In this document: one piece after another, positions 26,289 through 36,566 of the stretch
Numbering within the stretch: position 1 is the stretch's first letter
How the letters are laid out: the number at the start of each line of letters is the position of its first letter
Source of the DNA: Thermomonospora catenispora
GTDB lineage: Bacteria; Actinomycetota; Actinomycetes; Streptosporangiales; Streptosporangiaceae
Assembly: GCF_006363815.1 (NCBI RefSeq)
Contig: NZ_RRYT01000005.1
Coordinates: 1-64,000, forward strand
Direction: 5' to 3'
Length of the DNA stretch: 64,000 bases
Made by a program: the position numbers and the translations under genes
Notes under the pieces: model-generated
Database searches by the model: none
Told to the model about the DNA's origin: nothing
What the model saw: only the letters and a program-made list of their open reading frames with translations

Positions 26289-28438
26289 TCACGGCTCCTT
26301 CGGGTCCTCCTCCGGCCTGCGCAGGTCGAACGCGGTGACCCCGTGCTCCCCGGCGACCAAAAGCACCTCGTCGGCGGCCAGCAGCAGCGAGGCGATCGGG
26401 AAGCCGACGATGAAGCGGATCGTGATCCCGGCGACCATGTCCCAGACCACGACCATGCCGTCCGCCCAGGCCGCGGCGATCAGCGGGCCGCCGGCACCGA
26501 GGAGGGCGTCCACCGCGACGACCCTCGTCGGACGGTGCATCGCCTCGCGGGGCTCCCGGGGATCCCCCGGACGCCACAGCACGAGCCTGCCGTCGGCTCC
26601 CCCGCTGACCGTCATGCTGATCGGGGAGGCGCCGCGAACGCAGGTCGCCGCCGTGATCGGCCCGCGATGCAGGGTGTGCTCGAGCGCCGTCGGCGTGTCG
26701 GAGTCCAGGTTCCACACGTGCAGCGTCCCGGCGTGATCGCCGCAGACGATCCGGGTGACCGCCTCGTCGGCGCCCAGCGCGGTGAACGGCCGGGGGGCGC
26801 CCACGGCCTTGACGAACGCCGTCGCGTCGATCCCGGACGCCGACGCTGGCGCCGCGTTCAGCAGCGAGCTGATCATCTCTGAGCGGCTCTCGGCCCGGGG
26901 CGCGCCGACCGCGCTCAGGAAGCCCGGGGAGTCCAGGCACAACAGGGTGCCGTCCGGGAACGACACCAGTCCCCGGAGATCGGTGCGCTCCCCGCGGATC
27001 CGGCCGGCGGCCGATCCGTCGGCGGGGGAGAGTACATGCAGCGGCCCGTCCGCCGCGACGGCCAGCACGTGCCCCGCCAGCCTGCCCCGGCCGCGTTCGA
27101 GCGCGCTTACCGCGCCGGGCCAGCGGTCGGCCTCGCCGGCGGGCGGGCGGGTGAGCGCCCAGCGGACGTCCCAGTCGGCCTCCGCGGCGCGGAGAGCGTA
27201 CCGTTCGGCGAGCTCTTCGTCGTGGTGGTGCACGGCGGCGAGCCTCAGCAGCGCCGCCCGGTCGGGGACGGGGGCGGTGGCGCAGCCCGCCCCGGCCGAA
27301 CGCCACACCCTCCGCTGCCGCCGGGCCCAGTCGCCGTCGACGGCGTCGAACGCGGCGACCACCGTCTCCGCACGGGCGTGCAGCAGCAGGTCGACATCGT
27401 CCAGCAGCCGCTCGAGCGTGCCTCCGGCGGCGGCGTGGCGGAGCAGATGCCTGGCGGTGTACCGATCTCGGCCCTCGCCCAGTCGATCCGGCCGTCGGCG
27501 CTCCGCGGCACGGCGGCGTGCAGCGCCCGGGTGAACGCCTGATCGATCTGCACGGCCGCCTCGGGGGTCCGCCGTCCCCTGACGGCCTGCCGCACGACCC
27601 TGCTCACCGTGTAGCGGTCGTCCCCGGTCCGGGCCACCAGGGCGCGCGCCGCCTCGACGGACTGCTGCGCCTGCCACCGGTCGCCCAGCAGCACCGCCGT
27701 CAGCTCACGCCAAGCGGCGGGCTCGAGGGAGTCGTGGGCGAAGCCGAGCGCCTCGACGGCGGGCCGGGCCTGCCACGGGATCGAGTCCGGCCACTCGCCG
27801 CGGCCGGCGCTCAAGGCCAGCTCCGCCGCCCCGACGTTGGGGAACATCTCCTCGGCCGCGGCGATGCGGCCCGGATCGGCCGTCCCCCGGGCGGCGGCCG
27901 TCGCACGCAGCCAGCGGCCGAACTCCTCCCGGTCCGTCAGTTCGGGCCGGTCCAGATCGATGACCTCCCCGCCCGCGGCGAACCCGGTGAGGAACTCCCG
28001 GCGGCCCTCGACCAGGAGCCGGACGTGGCGCGCCTGGAGCAGCGGCGCGAGCACCTCCTCGACCAGCGCGAACGCGGCCGACCCATCCAGGCCGAACCCC
28101 GATTCGTCCAGCTCGGTCACCACCACGGTGGCGGGTCTGCGGTCGGCGGCGATCTGCTCCACCACCTCGTGCGGAGCACCGCCGGTCACCGAGAGCTGGT
28201 CGGCCAGCGCCCAGGCCAGCGTCTGCGGGGTCAGCCCGCGGCCGCTGATCGTCGCGTGCACCGCGGACCGGCGGGAGACGACCGCCCAGACGGTGGTCCT
28301 GGTCTTGCCGCAGCCGGGAGCGCCGGTCACCATGCACAGCCGGGGGCGCAGCCGATCCTCCAGCCACCGGACGATCGCCGTCACGGCGGGTTCCCGGCCC
28401 GCTCCGATCGAGGTCTGCGGACTGTCCTGCACGGTCAT
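26289..28438 (-). pseudogene. P-loop NTPase with C-terminal WD40-like propeller, frameshifted
   Basis: Read from ATG 28438, the first part has an N-terminal P-loop 'VTGAPGCGKTRTTV' (about residues 37-50) and a AAA/STAND-like region with 'PATVVVTELDESGF'. The frame runs to 27245, but sense is lost after 'GRIDWARA' near 27470. It continues in the -1 frame as 'RDRYTARHLLRHAAAG...' to 26289, with propeller motifs 'CGDHAGTLHVWNLDSD', 'SGGADGRLVLWRPGD' and 'AAWADGMVVVWDM'. One missing base in the GGGCC run at 27470-27474 explains it. The whole would be about 715 residues. No slippery heptamer was seen, so decay or a sequencing error is likelier than programmed shifting. It lies 64 bases after the HEAT gene. 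Confidence 0.75.
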
Positions 28439-28502
28439 CGCTCTCAGTCGTCTTCTCGGTGCTCCGTCGGTTCCGGTCCGCGCGCGGCGGCCGCGGGGAC
28501 GA

Positions 28503-30486
28503 TCACCCGCGGATGCGCTCCAAGGCCCCGACGGCCTTGTCACGGTAGATGAGGTCGGTGCCGACGCCGTCGTTGGCGTCGATGGCGACCCTGTCGCTGA
28601 GGACGATGCGCGGATCGGTGGCGATCTCCTCCAGGGCGGGAACGGCGTCCGCCGCGGCCGGTCCGATGTCGGCCAGGCACTCCATGGCCAGCATGCCGGT
28701 CACGGAGCGGTCGACGGCCGCGACGAGATGCGGCAGCGTCCGCTCCACATCTCCGGTGAAACGGTAGAGCACGCAGGCGGCGGGGCCGGGATCCTGCATG
28801 CCCTCCAGCAGGGAGTCGATCAACCCGATCGCCGGGCGAGCGAACTCGCCCATCGCCAGCAACCGCCGGGCGGTGCCCGGGGGCACTCCCCGCTCCCATT
28901 CGGTGGCGGCCCGCTCCAGGGCCGGGGCGGCGTCGCCGGTGATCTCCCACAGCGCCCAGGCCACGTTGTACCGCACGATCTCGGCTTCCATCGGGGGAAG
29001 CCCCATCTCCTCGGGGTTCACCGAGCGCAGGAGGGGGACGGCGTCCGCCGCGGCCGGGCCCAGCCTCCCCAGCGCCGAGCTGACGGCGGCCACCAGCCGC
29101 CGCCGCTCCAGCAGCGCCAGCAGCTCCGGCAACGCCGGCCGCATCGCCGGCCCCCAGTCCCTCCACCAAGACGGACACGTGGTCAAGGACGTCCGGGTCG
29201 TCTTCGAGGTCCGTCCGCAGATGGGCCCGGATGCGCGGGAGCAGCTCGGCGGCGTGCGGCCGCATGCCCTTCAACGCCCGCTCCAGGTTCATCGGGTATC
29301 GCCGGGCGTCGATGCAGGCGTTGACGACGGGCAGGCAGCGGACGTCCCCGATGCTGGCCAGAGCCTCCGCCGCACAGCTCACGACGTGCGGCGACTCGTC
29401 CTCCAGCAGGGCGGCCAGCGTGTCCGACACCGCCGCGATGGCGATCGGGCCGCTCAGCGACAGGTGATACGCCGCGCTCTCCCGGACGCTCACGTCCGCG
29501 GCGTCACCGTCGGCGCACAGCTCGGCCATCGGCGGAGCCAGCCGGGCCGGTGCCGCGCGCCACCTTTTCATCACGTTCCCGGCGGCATCCACCAGGTCGC
29601 GGTCGCGGCGGGCGACCGCCGAGCGCAGCACTTCGGCGGCCGCATGGATCTGGGCGTCGGGATGGCCGTCGAGCGCGTCGAACCACAGGCGCGTGCCTCG
29701 GCTCCGTCCCGCTCGCCGGTGGGCCGTGAAGGCCGATTCCGGCCGGCACAGCGCCTCGGTCAGCGCCGCGACGGCCTCGTCTCCGAGCTCTCCGGAGATC
29801 CGCCGTCGGGCGACCGCGGCCGCCGCGCGCATCTCGACGGGATGGGGGCCCCCGACGATCTGCGCCAGCCAGTCGGCCAGTCGCCGATCTCCCTGCCGGC
29901 CGAGATCCCCCATCACCAGGAGCATCACCCCGGCCGCCCCCGGGTCGTCGTCGGCGAGAGCGGCGCGTTGCAGCGCGGGGAGAGGGTCCGTCGGCAAGGG
30001 GTCCGAGTCCTGGTCGTGCAGCTCGGCGAGCACGTCCGCGACGGCGCCGCGCACCCGAGGGTCGGGGTCCTCCAGCAGCCCGAGCAGCGTCGGCAGACCG
30101 GCGAGGACGGCCTCCCGCGCCTGACGGCCCCACTGCGCGTACCTCCGCCACGCCGCCAGGCCCTCCTCGTCGTGCTCTTCCTCGTTGTCGGCGACGTCCT
30201 GGAGATCCCAGACGGCGGTGCCGATCTCGGAGATCAGTTGCAGTATCCCGACGCGATGGTGCGTCTGCGGCCGGGCCGCCAGCTCGAGCAGCACCGGGAC
30301 GGCGTGCACGGTCGCCGAGTAGACGATCCCGTCGTCATAGAGCGCGCCGTCCACCGAGCCGAGCGCGTCCTCGGCCGTCTCCGGGTCCTCCGAGGCCATG
30401 GCGCGCAGCAGCTCGGGCAGATCGGCCGCGCCGCCGTCGGCGTGCTCCAGCTCCGCCCAGTCGACTTCGTCAAGTGCTTCCCACAT
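28503..30486 (-). pseudogene. HEAT-repeat protein, frameshifted
   Basis: From ATG 30486 the product begins 'MWEALDEVDWAELEHADGG', the usual opening of a HEAT-repeat family common in actinomycetes. Repeats such as 'GLLEDPDPRVRGAVADVLAEL' and 'ALLEDESPHVVSCAAEALASIGD' follow. After 'VSVLVEGLG' the frame fails at a run of five G (29151-29155 on the plus strand, C5). It continues at +1 as 'PAMRPALPELLALLERRRLVAAVSSALGRLG' to 28503. One extra G explains it. The intact protein would have about 660 residues. HEAT proteins scaffold other proteins. The gene precedes the NTPase gene in the same direction and is probably co-transcribed with it. Confidence 0.75.
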
Positions 30487-30715
30487 CACCGATCCGCCTG
30501 TCAGGGGTTGAGGGGGGATGAAAGGGCTTCTCTCACGCATGCTCCCGGCCTCGGCCGGACGAGGGCTCCGCCGTCACGCCCGCTGTCCGGGCCGCGGTCG
30601 CCCGAGCATCATCCGGCCGCGTGAGACGACCGGGATTCAACATGTGTTTACCTTCCTGTGAGACAGGACACATCTGAGGCATCACCGTCTCCCGCCCCAC
30701 CCAGAGGTGGTCCTC

Positions 30716-31006
30716 ATGAACCGCTCCGCTCCGGTCTCCCCCGCGCTCCCTCTCGGCGTCCAGGCCGACGGGACGCTCACCCCCGCCGCCACGGCCCTCG
30801 GCTTCGTCACCGGCACCGTGGCCGTCCTGACCCTGCTGCCCTTGGGCGTGCTGGGCATCATCCTCAACAACATGGGCCTGGAGCGGGTGCAGACGGCCCC
30901 GGACAGGGCCCGTACGCTCATCACCTGGTCCTGGGTGATCCTCGCCGCCTCCAGCGTGCTCGGCGTCGCCCTGGTCGTCGCCGCCCTGGCGCTGCAGGGA
31001 GGCTAG
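30716..31006 (+). CDS. Small two-helix membrane protein
   Basis: A 96-residue protein with hydrophobic helices at about 25-50 ('ALGFVTGTVAVLTLLPLGVLGIILNN') and 70-92 ('SWVILAASSVLGVALVVAALAL'). The short loop has 'GLERVQTAPDRAR'. I do not recognise the family. The start at 30716 follows AGAGGTGG. It is divergent from the HEAT gene. Confidence 0.55.
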   Translation: MNRSAPVSPALPLGVQADGTLTPAATALGFVTGTVAVLTLLPLGVLGIILNNMGLERVQTAPDRARTLITWSWVILAASSVLGVALVVAALALQGG

Positions 31007-31096
31007 CGCCCACCGGCCCTCCGGGCGCCCGGAGGGCCCGGCGTCGCCCCGCGGCGGACCGCCGGGCGGGCAGGGCGCGGCCTCGCCCCGGCCCGC

Positions 31097-32233
31097 TCAG
31101 CCCGCCCAGCCGCCCGAGGTGAAGGTCAGCAGCATCAGCACGGCGAACGGCGTGCTCGCGGCGATCACCGCCGCGTACAGGTTCGGGCGGCGGTCGCCCA
31201 CGGTCGCGACGGCGATCCACAGCGGCCACCACAGCAGCATGGCGCGCCCCACCGACAGGTAGTAGGACGACAGCAGCAGCGCGGCCAGCTGCGTGCCCAC
31301 ATACGTCAGTTCCGGCCATCGCCGCCTGCTCAGCAGGTATCCGCACAGCAGGACCCCGACCAGGGCGGCGAACATCTCGATCCGGAACGCCAGGGTGAAC
31401 TCATAATCGGTCTCCCACGCCGCCCGCCAGGTGGTCATGAACGACTCCCACGGCCAGACCAGATGGCGGTCCCAGCCCGCCTCCTGGGCGTGCTGCCAGG
31501 CCAGCCAGTCGCCGGTGCGCGTCCACTGGTACGCCGAGTAGGCCAGCAGCGGCGTGAACGGCAGCGCCAGCCAGCCCATCGGCCGCCAGCCGACCGCGCG
31601 CCGGCCGTGCTCCCCCACCAGGTACTCGACGATCAGCGCCAGCCCGAAGAACAGCCCGGTGATCCGCACCGCCGTGGCCGGGACGGCCAGCAGCGCCGCG
31701 CCCGCCCAGTGGCCGCGCCGCGCCAGCAGCCACGCGGGCAGCGCCAGCGCCAGGAACACCGACTCGGAGTACCCGGCGAACAGGAACACCGCCGGCGGCC
31801 CCGCCAGCACGGCGATCACGGCCCGCCGCCCGGTGCCCTCGCCGCCCTCCTGCTCGGCGAGCCGGGCCAGCGCCGCCACGGCGACCGCCCCGGCGATCAG
31901 CGAGATCGCCAGCCCGGCCAGGCGGTAGTCGGGGATCACCGTCCCGACCGCGCGCAGCAGCAGCGGATAGCCGGGGAAGAACGCCGGCCACCCGGGGTCC
32001 TCCGGCTGGCCGGGCACCCCGTCATAGCCGTAGGTGGCCAGGTTGATGAACCGGGCGGCGTCCCACTGCGCCCACCGGTCCAGGTAGGGCCGCCCGTCGT
32101 AGACGGTGGGCAGCACCCGGGGGATGACCGCGACGAAGAACATCACCCCCAGCCAGGCGCCCGTCCAGACGGCCAGCGCCGTCCGGTCGACCGTCCGCAG
32201 GAGGTGCGTGCGGCTGTGGGCTTCGTCGGTCAC
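31097..32233 (-). CDS. GT-C mannosyltransferase-like membrane protein
   Basis: A protein of about 378 residues with nine or more membrane helices. After the first helix comes 'RWAQWDAARFINLATYGYDG', an Asp-containing loop typical of PIG-V/GT-C polyprenyl-phosphate mannosyltransferases, then 'PGWPAFFPGYPLLLRAVG' and 'FAGYSESVFLALALPAWLLARRG'. It probably adds sugars outside the membrane, in glycolipid or glycoprotein assembly. Mycobacteria have a similar gene beside ponA1. The open frame reaches 32371, but a terminator at 32389-32436 leaves no room for a promoter before that start; GTG 32233 with an upstream AGGA is preferred and 32296 is possible. Confidence 0.75.
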   Translation of the reverse strand: MTDEAHSRTHLLRTVDRTALAVWTGAWLGVMFFVAVIPRVLPTVYDGRPYLDRWAQWDAARFINLATYGYDGVPGQPEDPGWPAFFPGYPLLLRAVGTVIPDYRLAGLAISLIAGAVAVAALARLAEQEGGEGTGRRAVIAVLAGPPAVFLFAGYSESVFLALALPAWLLARRGHWAGAALLAVPATAVRITGLFFGLALIVEYLVGEHGRRAVGWRPMGWLALPFTPLLAYSAYQWTRTGDWLAWQHAQEAGWDRHLVWPWESFMTTWRAAWETDYEFTLAFRIEMFAALVGVLLCGYLLSRRRWPELTYVGTQLAALLLSSYYLSVGRAMLLWWPLWIAVATVGDRRPNLYAAVIAASTPFAVLMLLTFTSGGWAG

Positions 32234-32388
32234 GATCGCGGTGTCCTCACGTGCGGTGCGGCCGTCGGGGCGGGCGTCGAGGTCGTCTGGAGACACGAGG
32301 GCGATTGTGCCCGCGGATGCGGGCGGGCGCAGAACCAGACCGAAATCGGTCACGAAACCGGTCCGGAACATCCTCGGAACCGGCCCGA

Positions 32389-32436
32389 AGCGACGAGCGG
32401 CGGGTCCGCCGTCAGGCGGACCCGCCGCTCGTCGCT
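32389..32436 (-). terminator. Very strong terminator after the PBP gene
   Basis: A perfect 22-bp stem with a four-base loop begins 65 bases after the PBP stop codon. It should separate the PBP transcript from the mannosyltransferase gene. Confidence 0.85.
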
Positions 32437-32500
32437 CAAGGCGCGGCGCCTCTTCCGACGTCCGGCCCCCGCGCCGGTCCTCACGGCCGGCGGGAGGGGG

Positions 32501-35107
32501 TCATCCGTCCGCCGGCCTGTTCCGGCCGCCGCCGCCGTCGCCGGGGTCCGGAGGCTCGGCCGTCGCCGTCGGGCCGGAGCAGCCGGGCCACTGCGGGAAC
32601 CGCTGGCAGTGGCTGGGCGGCTGGTCGCCCTGGTCGTCCGGGCCGGGGGTCTGCTGCGGACGGCAGCCGGGCGGGAAGTTGCCTCGGATGCAGGGCCGCT
32701 CCTCCCGGCGCTCCCGGCAGGGCTCCTCGGGGGTGCTCATCTGGCCCGGCTCGCACTGCGGCGTCTGGGACGGCGAGGGCGACGCCGGCGGGGTGGCGAA
32801 CTTCTGCTGGTTGCCCACCCAGGCCGGCGGCGGGAACTGCTCGACCTCCATGCCCCTGGTCGCCTGGGACATGTAGGCGTTCCAGATCTTGGCCGGACCC
32901 GTCCCACCTTCGAGGATGACGCCGTTGGCGACCACCGGCTTCTTCTCGTCGTTGTAGATCGTCACCGCGGTGGACAGCTGCGGGACGTAGCCGACGAACC
33001 AGGTGGCGACGTTCTTGTCGGTGGTGCCGGTCTTACCGGCCACCGGACGGTCGGGAAGGCGGGCGGCCACACCGGTGCCGTTCTTGACCACTGCCTGGAG
33101 GGCGTAGGTGACGTCGGCGGCGACGCCCTCCTTGTAGATGTTCTGCCGCTTCTTCCACTTGAGGATCTTGTAGATCGTCTTGTGGTCGCGGTGCAGCACC
33201 TTGTCCACCACGTGCGGCTGGATGTAGTCGCCGCCGTTGGCGAACGTGGCGTAACCGGCGGCCTGCTCGATCGGCCGGATGTCGTTGATGCCCAGCGACA
33301 GACCGTAGCTGCTCCTGTAGGGGGTCAGCAGGTCCTCGGCGATGCCCGCCTTGGTGGCGGTCTCGATCACGTTGGGCAGGCCGACCTTGAGGCCGAGCTG
33401 CACGAACGCGGTGTTGGTGGAGTTGGCGGTGGCCTTGATCAGGTCGATGGCCGGCCCGTCGTTGTGGCTGTTGGGGATCGGCGCGGTGGCGTTGGGGTCG
33501 TTGGGCGCCGGGTTGCCCTGACCGTCGAACCGCATGCCCGATCGGCCCTCGACGAGGCTCTTCAGGCTGTAGCCCTGTTCGAGGGCGGTGGCCAGCACGT
33601 ACGGCTTCATCGCCGACCCGGCCTGGGCCGATCCCCGCCAGACGTTGTCGTACTCGTGCTTGAGGAAGTCGGGCCCGCCGTAGAACGCCACGACCCGGCC
33701 GGTCTCGGTCTCCACCGAGGCGATGCCGACCTGCACGTGCTTGCCCTTGCGCTTGGGGTGCAGGGCGGGGAAGGTCTGCTCGGCCGCCTGCTTGGCCGCC
33801 GCCATCTTCTTCTTGTCGAAGGTGGTGATGATGTGCAGACCCTGGTCGATGATCTGTTCCTCGGTGATGCCCTGGTCGCGCTCCAGCTCCTTGATCGCCC
33901 GCTTGATCATGTAGCCGCGGTCGCCGGCGTAGGTCTGGTTGGCGTTCAGCGGCTTGGTCTCCGGCAGCTTGTCCTTGTACTTCTGCCGGTCGGCCTCCGA
34001 GAGCGCCTTGGTCTTGACCATGCCGTCCAGCACGTACTGGTAGCGGGCCAGCGTCTCGTCCCGGAAGTCCTCGCTGCGCGGGTCGAGCTGGCCGGGGCGC
34101 TGGATGATCGCCGCCAGCAGCGCGCCCTGGTCGGGGCGCAGCTTCTCCACCGGGACGCCGAAGTAGGTCTTGGAGGCGGCCTGGATGCCGTAGGCCTGGC
34201 GGCCGAAGTAGATGGTGTTGAGGTAGTCCTGGAGGATCTCGTCCTTGCTCTTTTGCTGGCCGAGCTTGATGGAGATGAACAGCTCCTTGAACTTGCGGCT
34301 CATCGTCCGCTCGTCGGTGAGGTAGTAGTTCTTGGCCAGCTGCTGGGTGATGGTCGAGCCGCCCTGCATCTCCCCGCCGGTGAGGTTGACGAGGACCGCG
34401 CGGGCGATGCCCTTGAACGAGACCCCGGGGTCGGTGCGGAAGCTGCGGTTCTCGGCGGCGATCACCGCCTCCTGGACGTGCAGCGGCACCTGCTTGATCG
34501 TGACCAGCTCGCGGTTCTTGCCCACCCGGCCGATCTCGGTCTTGCCGTCGCTGTAGTAGAAGATCGCGGCGGTCTTGGTGGCGTCCTCGTTCCCGGCCTC
34601 GGGCACCGGCGTCATCGCGTACGCCACGCCGACCAGGGTGCACAGGCTCAAAAAGCCCAGCCCCGCCAGGCCGAGCAGGACCTTCCAGGAGGGGATGAAA
34701 CGCCGCCAGCCGGTCTTTTCCGGAGGTTCCTCATCGCCGCCGCGGCGGCCTCGACCGCCGCCGCGCCCTCCGCCTCCGCCGACGCCGCCGGGCACACCGG
34801 GGCCGCCCGGGGGGCGGGCGCGGCGCGCTCCGGGCCCCGACGGTCCCGAGGGTCCAGGAGCGCCGGGAGGTCCGGCGGGACGGCGAGGGCGGCCGGGAGC
34901 GCCCGGTCCCATCGGGTTGCCAGCGGGGACACGAGGCCTGCCGCCGGGTGCGCCCGGACGGCCCGGCACACCGGGACGGCCTGGGGCGCCAGGGGAACCC
35001 GCGGCTCGTCCAGACCCGGCCGAGCCACCGGGAATGCCGGACCGGCGACCGGGGGCACCCGGTCTGGCCGGCCCGCGGTGCGGTCCGTTCTGGCTTGGGT
35101 AACTCAC
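32501..35107 (-). CDS. Class A penicillin-binding protein (transglycosylase/transpeptidase)
   Basis: An 868-residue bifunctional peptidoglycan synthase. Residues 1-130 are Gly/Pro/Arg-rich and cytosolic; a membrane helix lies at 143-163. The GT51 domain (about 200-390) has the catalytic Glu in 'AAENRSF' (E219) and 'GGSTITQQLAKN'. The transpeptidase domain has SxxK 'SAMK' (S498, K501), SxN 'STN' (563-565) and 'KTGT' (692-695). The C-terminal tail is Pro-rich and extracytoplasmic. GTG 35107 begins the family-like N-terminus. It corresponds to the ponA gene beside DUF5318, PadR and ino1 in other actinobacteria. Confidence 0.95.
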   Translation of the reverse strand: MSYPSQNGPHRGPARPGAPGRRSGIPGGSAGSGRAAGSPGAPGRPGVPGRPGAPGGRPRVPAGNPMGPGAPGRPRRPAGPPGAPGPSGPSGPGARRARPPGGPGVPGGVGGGGGRGGGRGRRGGDEEPPEKTGWRRFIPSWKVLLGLAGLGFLSLCTLVGVAYAMTPVPEAGNEDATKTAAIFYYSDGKTEIGRVGKNRELVTIKQVPLHVQEAVIAAENRSFRTDPGVSFKGIARAVLVNLTGGEMQGGSTITQQLAKNYYLTDERTMSRKFKELFISIKLGQQKSKDEILQDYLNTIYFGRQAYGIQAASKTYFGVPVEKLRPDQGALLAAIIQRPGQLDPRSEDFRDETLARYQYVLDGMVKTKALSEADRQKYKDKLPETKPLNANQTYAGDRGYMIKRAIKELERDQGITEEQIIDQGLHIITTFDKKKMAAAKQAAEQTFPALHPKRKGKHVQVGIASVETETGRVVAFYGGPDFLKHEYDNVWRGSAQAGSAMKPYVLATALEQGYSLKSLVEGRSGMRFDGQGNPAPNDPNATAPIPNSHNDGPAIDLIKATANSTNTAFVQLGLKVGLPNVIETATKAGIAEDLLTPYRSSYGLSLGINDIRPIEQAAGYATFANGGDYIQPHVVDKVLHRDHKTIYKILKWKKRQNIYKEGVAADVTYALQAVVKNGTGVAARLPDRPVAGKTGTTDKNVATWFVGYVPQLSTAVTIYNDEKKPVVANGVILEGGTGPAKIWNAYMSQATRGMEVEQFPPPAWVGNQQKFATPPASPSPSQTPQCEPGQMSTPEEPCRERREERPCIRGNFPPGCRPQQTPGPDDQGDQPPSHCQRFPQWPGCSGPTATAEPPDPGDGGGGRNRPADG

Positions 35108-35277
35108 GCGACCTCGTTCGGCTACTGGGATACGGCGTTGGTGCGTCGTCGTCCGACAGTACTGCGCAGGCGAATGAGGAGCGGCCGCCGTACAGCGCCC
35201 GATCCCGCCCACGGCGCCGGGGATCGATGACGGAACGCCCCCTCACCTCGCGATGCCGCCAGGCCCAGAAGGTTCCG

Positions 35278-35691
35278 TCAGCGCCCCGAGCCGGGTCCCC
35301 GCCGGCTGCGGGGATCCTCGCCATGGCCGAGGACGTACGACACCGTCAGGTGGTTCCAGGCACAACCCTGGCACACTTCGACCACATAAACCCTGAATTC
35401 TCCGTACTCACACGCCATCTCGGCAAGCTCATCCGTCGCCTTGGCCCGCCCCGCGTACGCTCCGAGTTCGTCGCCGTACACATAGCTGACATGGGTGAGC
35501 CTCTCCCTGCGGCAGACGGGGCACCGCTCATCGGTCGGCTCGCCATGGTACTTGGCGGCCCGCAGCAGATAGGGATGAGCGTCACAGGCCTCCGCTCTGG
35601 TCAGTCGCCCTGAGCGGAGCTCGGCGAGGGCCGCCCTCCGGGCGAGCCCGTAATCGACCACCTGACGCGGCCGCGGACCGGTCTGCCTCAT
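35278..35691 (-). CDS. DUF5318 family protein
   Basis: A 137-residue protein with a zinc-ribbon-like pair, 'CPVCRRERL' (about residues 57-65) and 'CQGCAWNHL' (about 107-115), and 'AEACDAHPYLLRAAKYHGE' before them. DUF5318 proteins sit beside class A PBP genes across actinobacteria; their role is unknown. It lies 170 bases upstream of the PBP gene on the same strand, so co-transcription is possible. Confidence 0.85.
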   Translation of the reverse strand: MRQTGPRPRQVVDYGLARRAALAELRSGRLTRAEACDAHPYLLRAAKYHGEPTDERCPVCRRERLTHVSYVYGDELGAYAGRAKATDELAEMACEYGEFRVYVVEVCQGCAWNHLTVSYVLGHGEDPRSRRGPGSGR

Positions 35692-35801
35692 CGCGCCCCC
35701 CTGACGGGTCTGCCTGCAGAGTACGTTCCTCCCCCCGCCCGCGAGAAGATCGCGCGATTCGGGCCCGCTTGCGAAGCTCTTGACCGAGCACGTATCTTGC
35801 C

Positions 35802-35822
35802 GATGTATCGGTCCGATACATC
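35802..35822. promoter_or_regulatory. Candidate PadR operator at the padR-ino1 promoter
   Basis: A perfect inverted repeat with 10-bp arms (GATGTATCGG) and a one-base centre lies 59 bases before padR. It contains the ATGT...ACAT ends seen at PadR sites. TTGACC (35780-35785) is a plausible -35, which places the repeat over the -10. Autoregulation and control of ino1 are inferred. Confidence 0.65.
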
Positions 35823-35880
35823 AAGGCGATGCATCGCCACGAGACATCTCGGTCGCCGACGCGACCGTGCAGGAGGGGCC

Positions 35881-36525
35881 ATGGCCGGCAGGAAGAGCTC
35901 GGGCGTGCTGGAGCTCGCTGTGCTCGGCCTGCTCCATGAGACCCCGATGCACGGTTACGAGCTGCGCAAGCGCCTCAACGCGCTGCTCGGCATGTTCCGC
36001 GCGTTCTCCTACGGGTCGCTGTATCCGTGCCTGAAGCGGCTCGTGGAGCAGGGGTTGATCGTCGAAGACCGGCCGGAGGACGACGACCCCGGCGGCGCGC
36101 TGCTGCTGCAGAGCCGGCGATCGAAGATCGTCTACAAGCTCACCGCCGACGGCAAGGAGCGGCTCCAGGAGTTGCTCACCGAAGCCGGCCCGGCGGCGTG
36201 GGAGGACGAAGGCTTCGGGGTGCGCTTCGCCTTCTTCTCCCACACCCGTGCCGACGTGCGGCTGCGGATCCTCGAAGGCCGGCGCAGCCGGCTGGAGGAG
36301 AGGCTGGAGAGCTTCCGCGCCGCTCTGGCGCGCACCCGGGAACGGGTCGACAGCTACACCCTCGAGCTGCACAACCACGGGCTCGAGTCGGTCGAGCGCG
36401 AGGTCCGCTGGCTGAACGAGCTGATCGGCCGAGAACGCGCCGAACAGGCCGGCGGGCGGAGCAAGCGACCAGACGAGCGGGCGGAAGAAGCCTCCGCAGA
36501 CGACACCTCGGACGGTGACCGCTGA
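35881..36525 (+). CDS. PadR-family transcriptional regulator
   Basis: A 214-residue protein. The winged helix (residues 8-95) reads '[23 protein letters not shown]' in kind, with '[17 protein letters not shown]' for the recognition helix. A long C-terminal coiled region (about 125-190) mediates dimerisation. The acidic tail is disordered. AGGAGG precedes ATG 35881. It is followed 41 bases later by ino1, an arrangement shared with mycobacteria and Streptomyces, so it probably controls inositol synthesis. Confidence 0.92.
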   Translation: MAGRKSSGVLELAVLGLLHETPMHGYELRKRLNALLGMFRAFSYGSLYPCLKRLVEQGLIVEDRPEDDDPGGALLLQSRRSKIVYKLTADGKERLQELLTEAGPAAWEDEGFGVRFAFFSHTRADVRLRILEGRRSRLEERLESFRAALARTRERVDSYTLELHNHGLESVEREVRWLNELIGRERAEQAGGRSKRPDERAEEASADDTSDGDR

Positions 36526-36566
36526 GCGGTCGCAGGTTCACACTGATCACGAGAAGGAGCATTGGG

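Noticed and set aside
27245-27677. Programmed -1 frameshift in the NTPase gene
   Set aside because: No X-XXY-YYZ slippery heptamer or clear downstream hairpin was found at 27470; a one-base deletion is simpler.
31463-35230. 1255-codon open frame on the plus strand
   Set aside because: It is antisense to the mannosyltransferase and PBP genes, which carry full motifs. High GC leaves antisense frames open.
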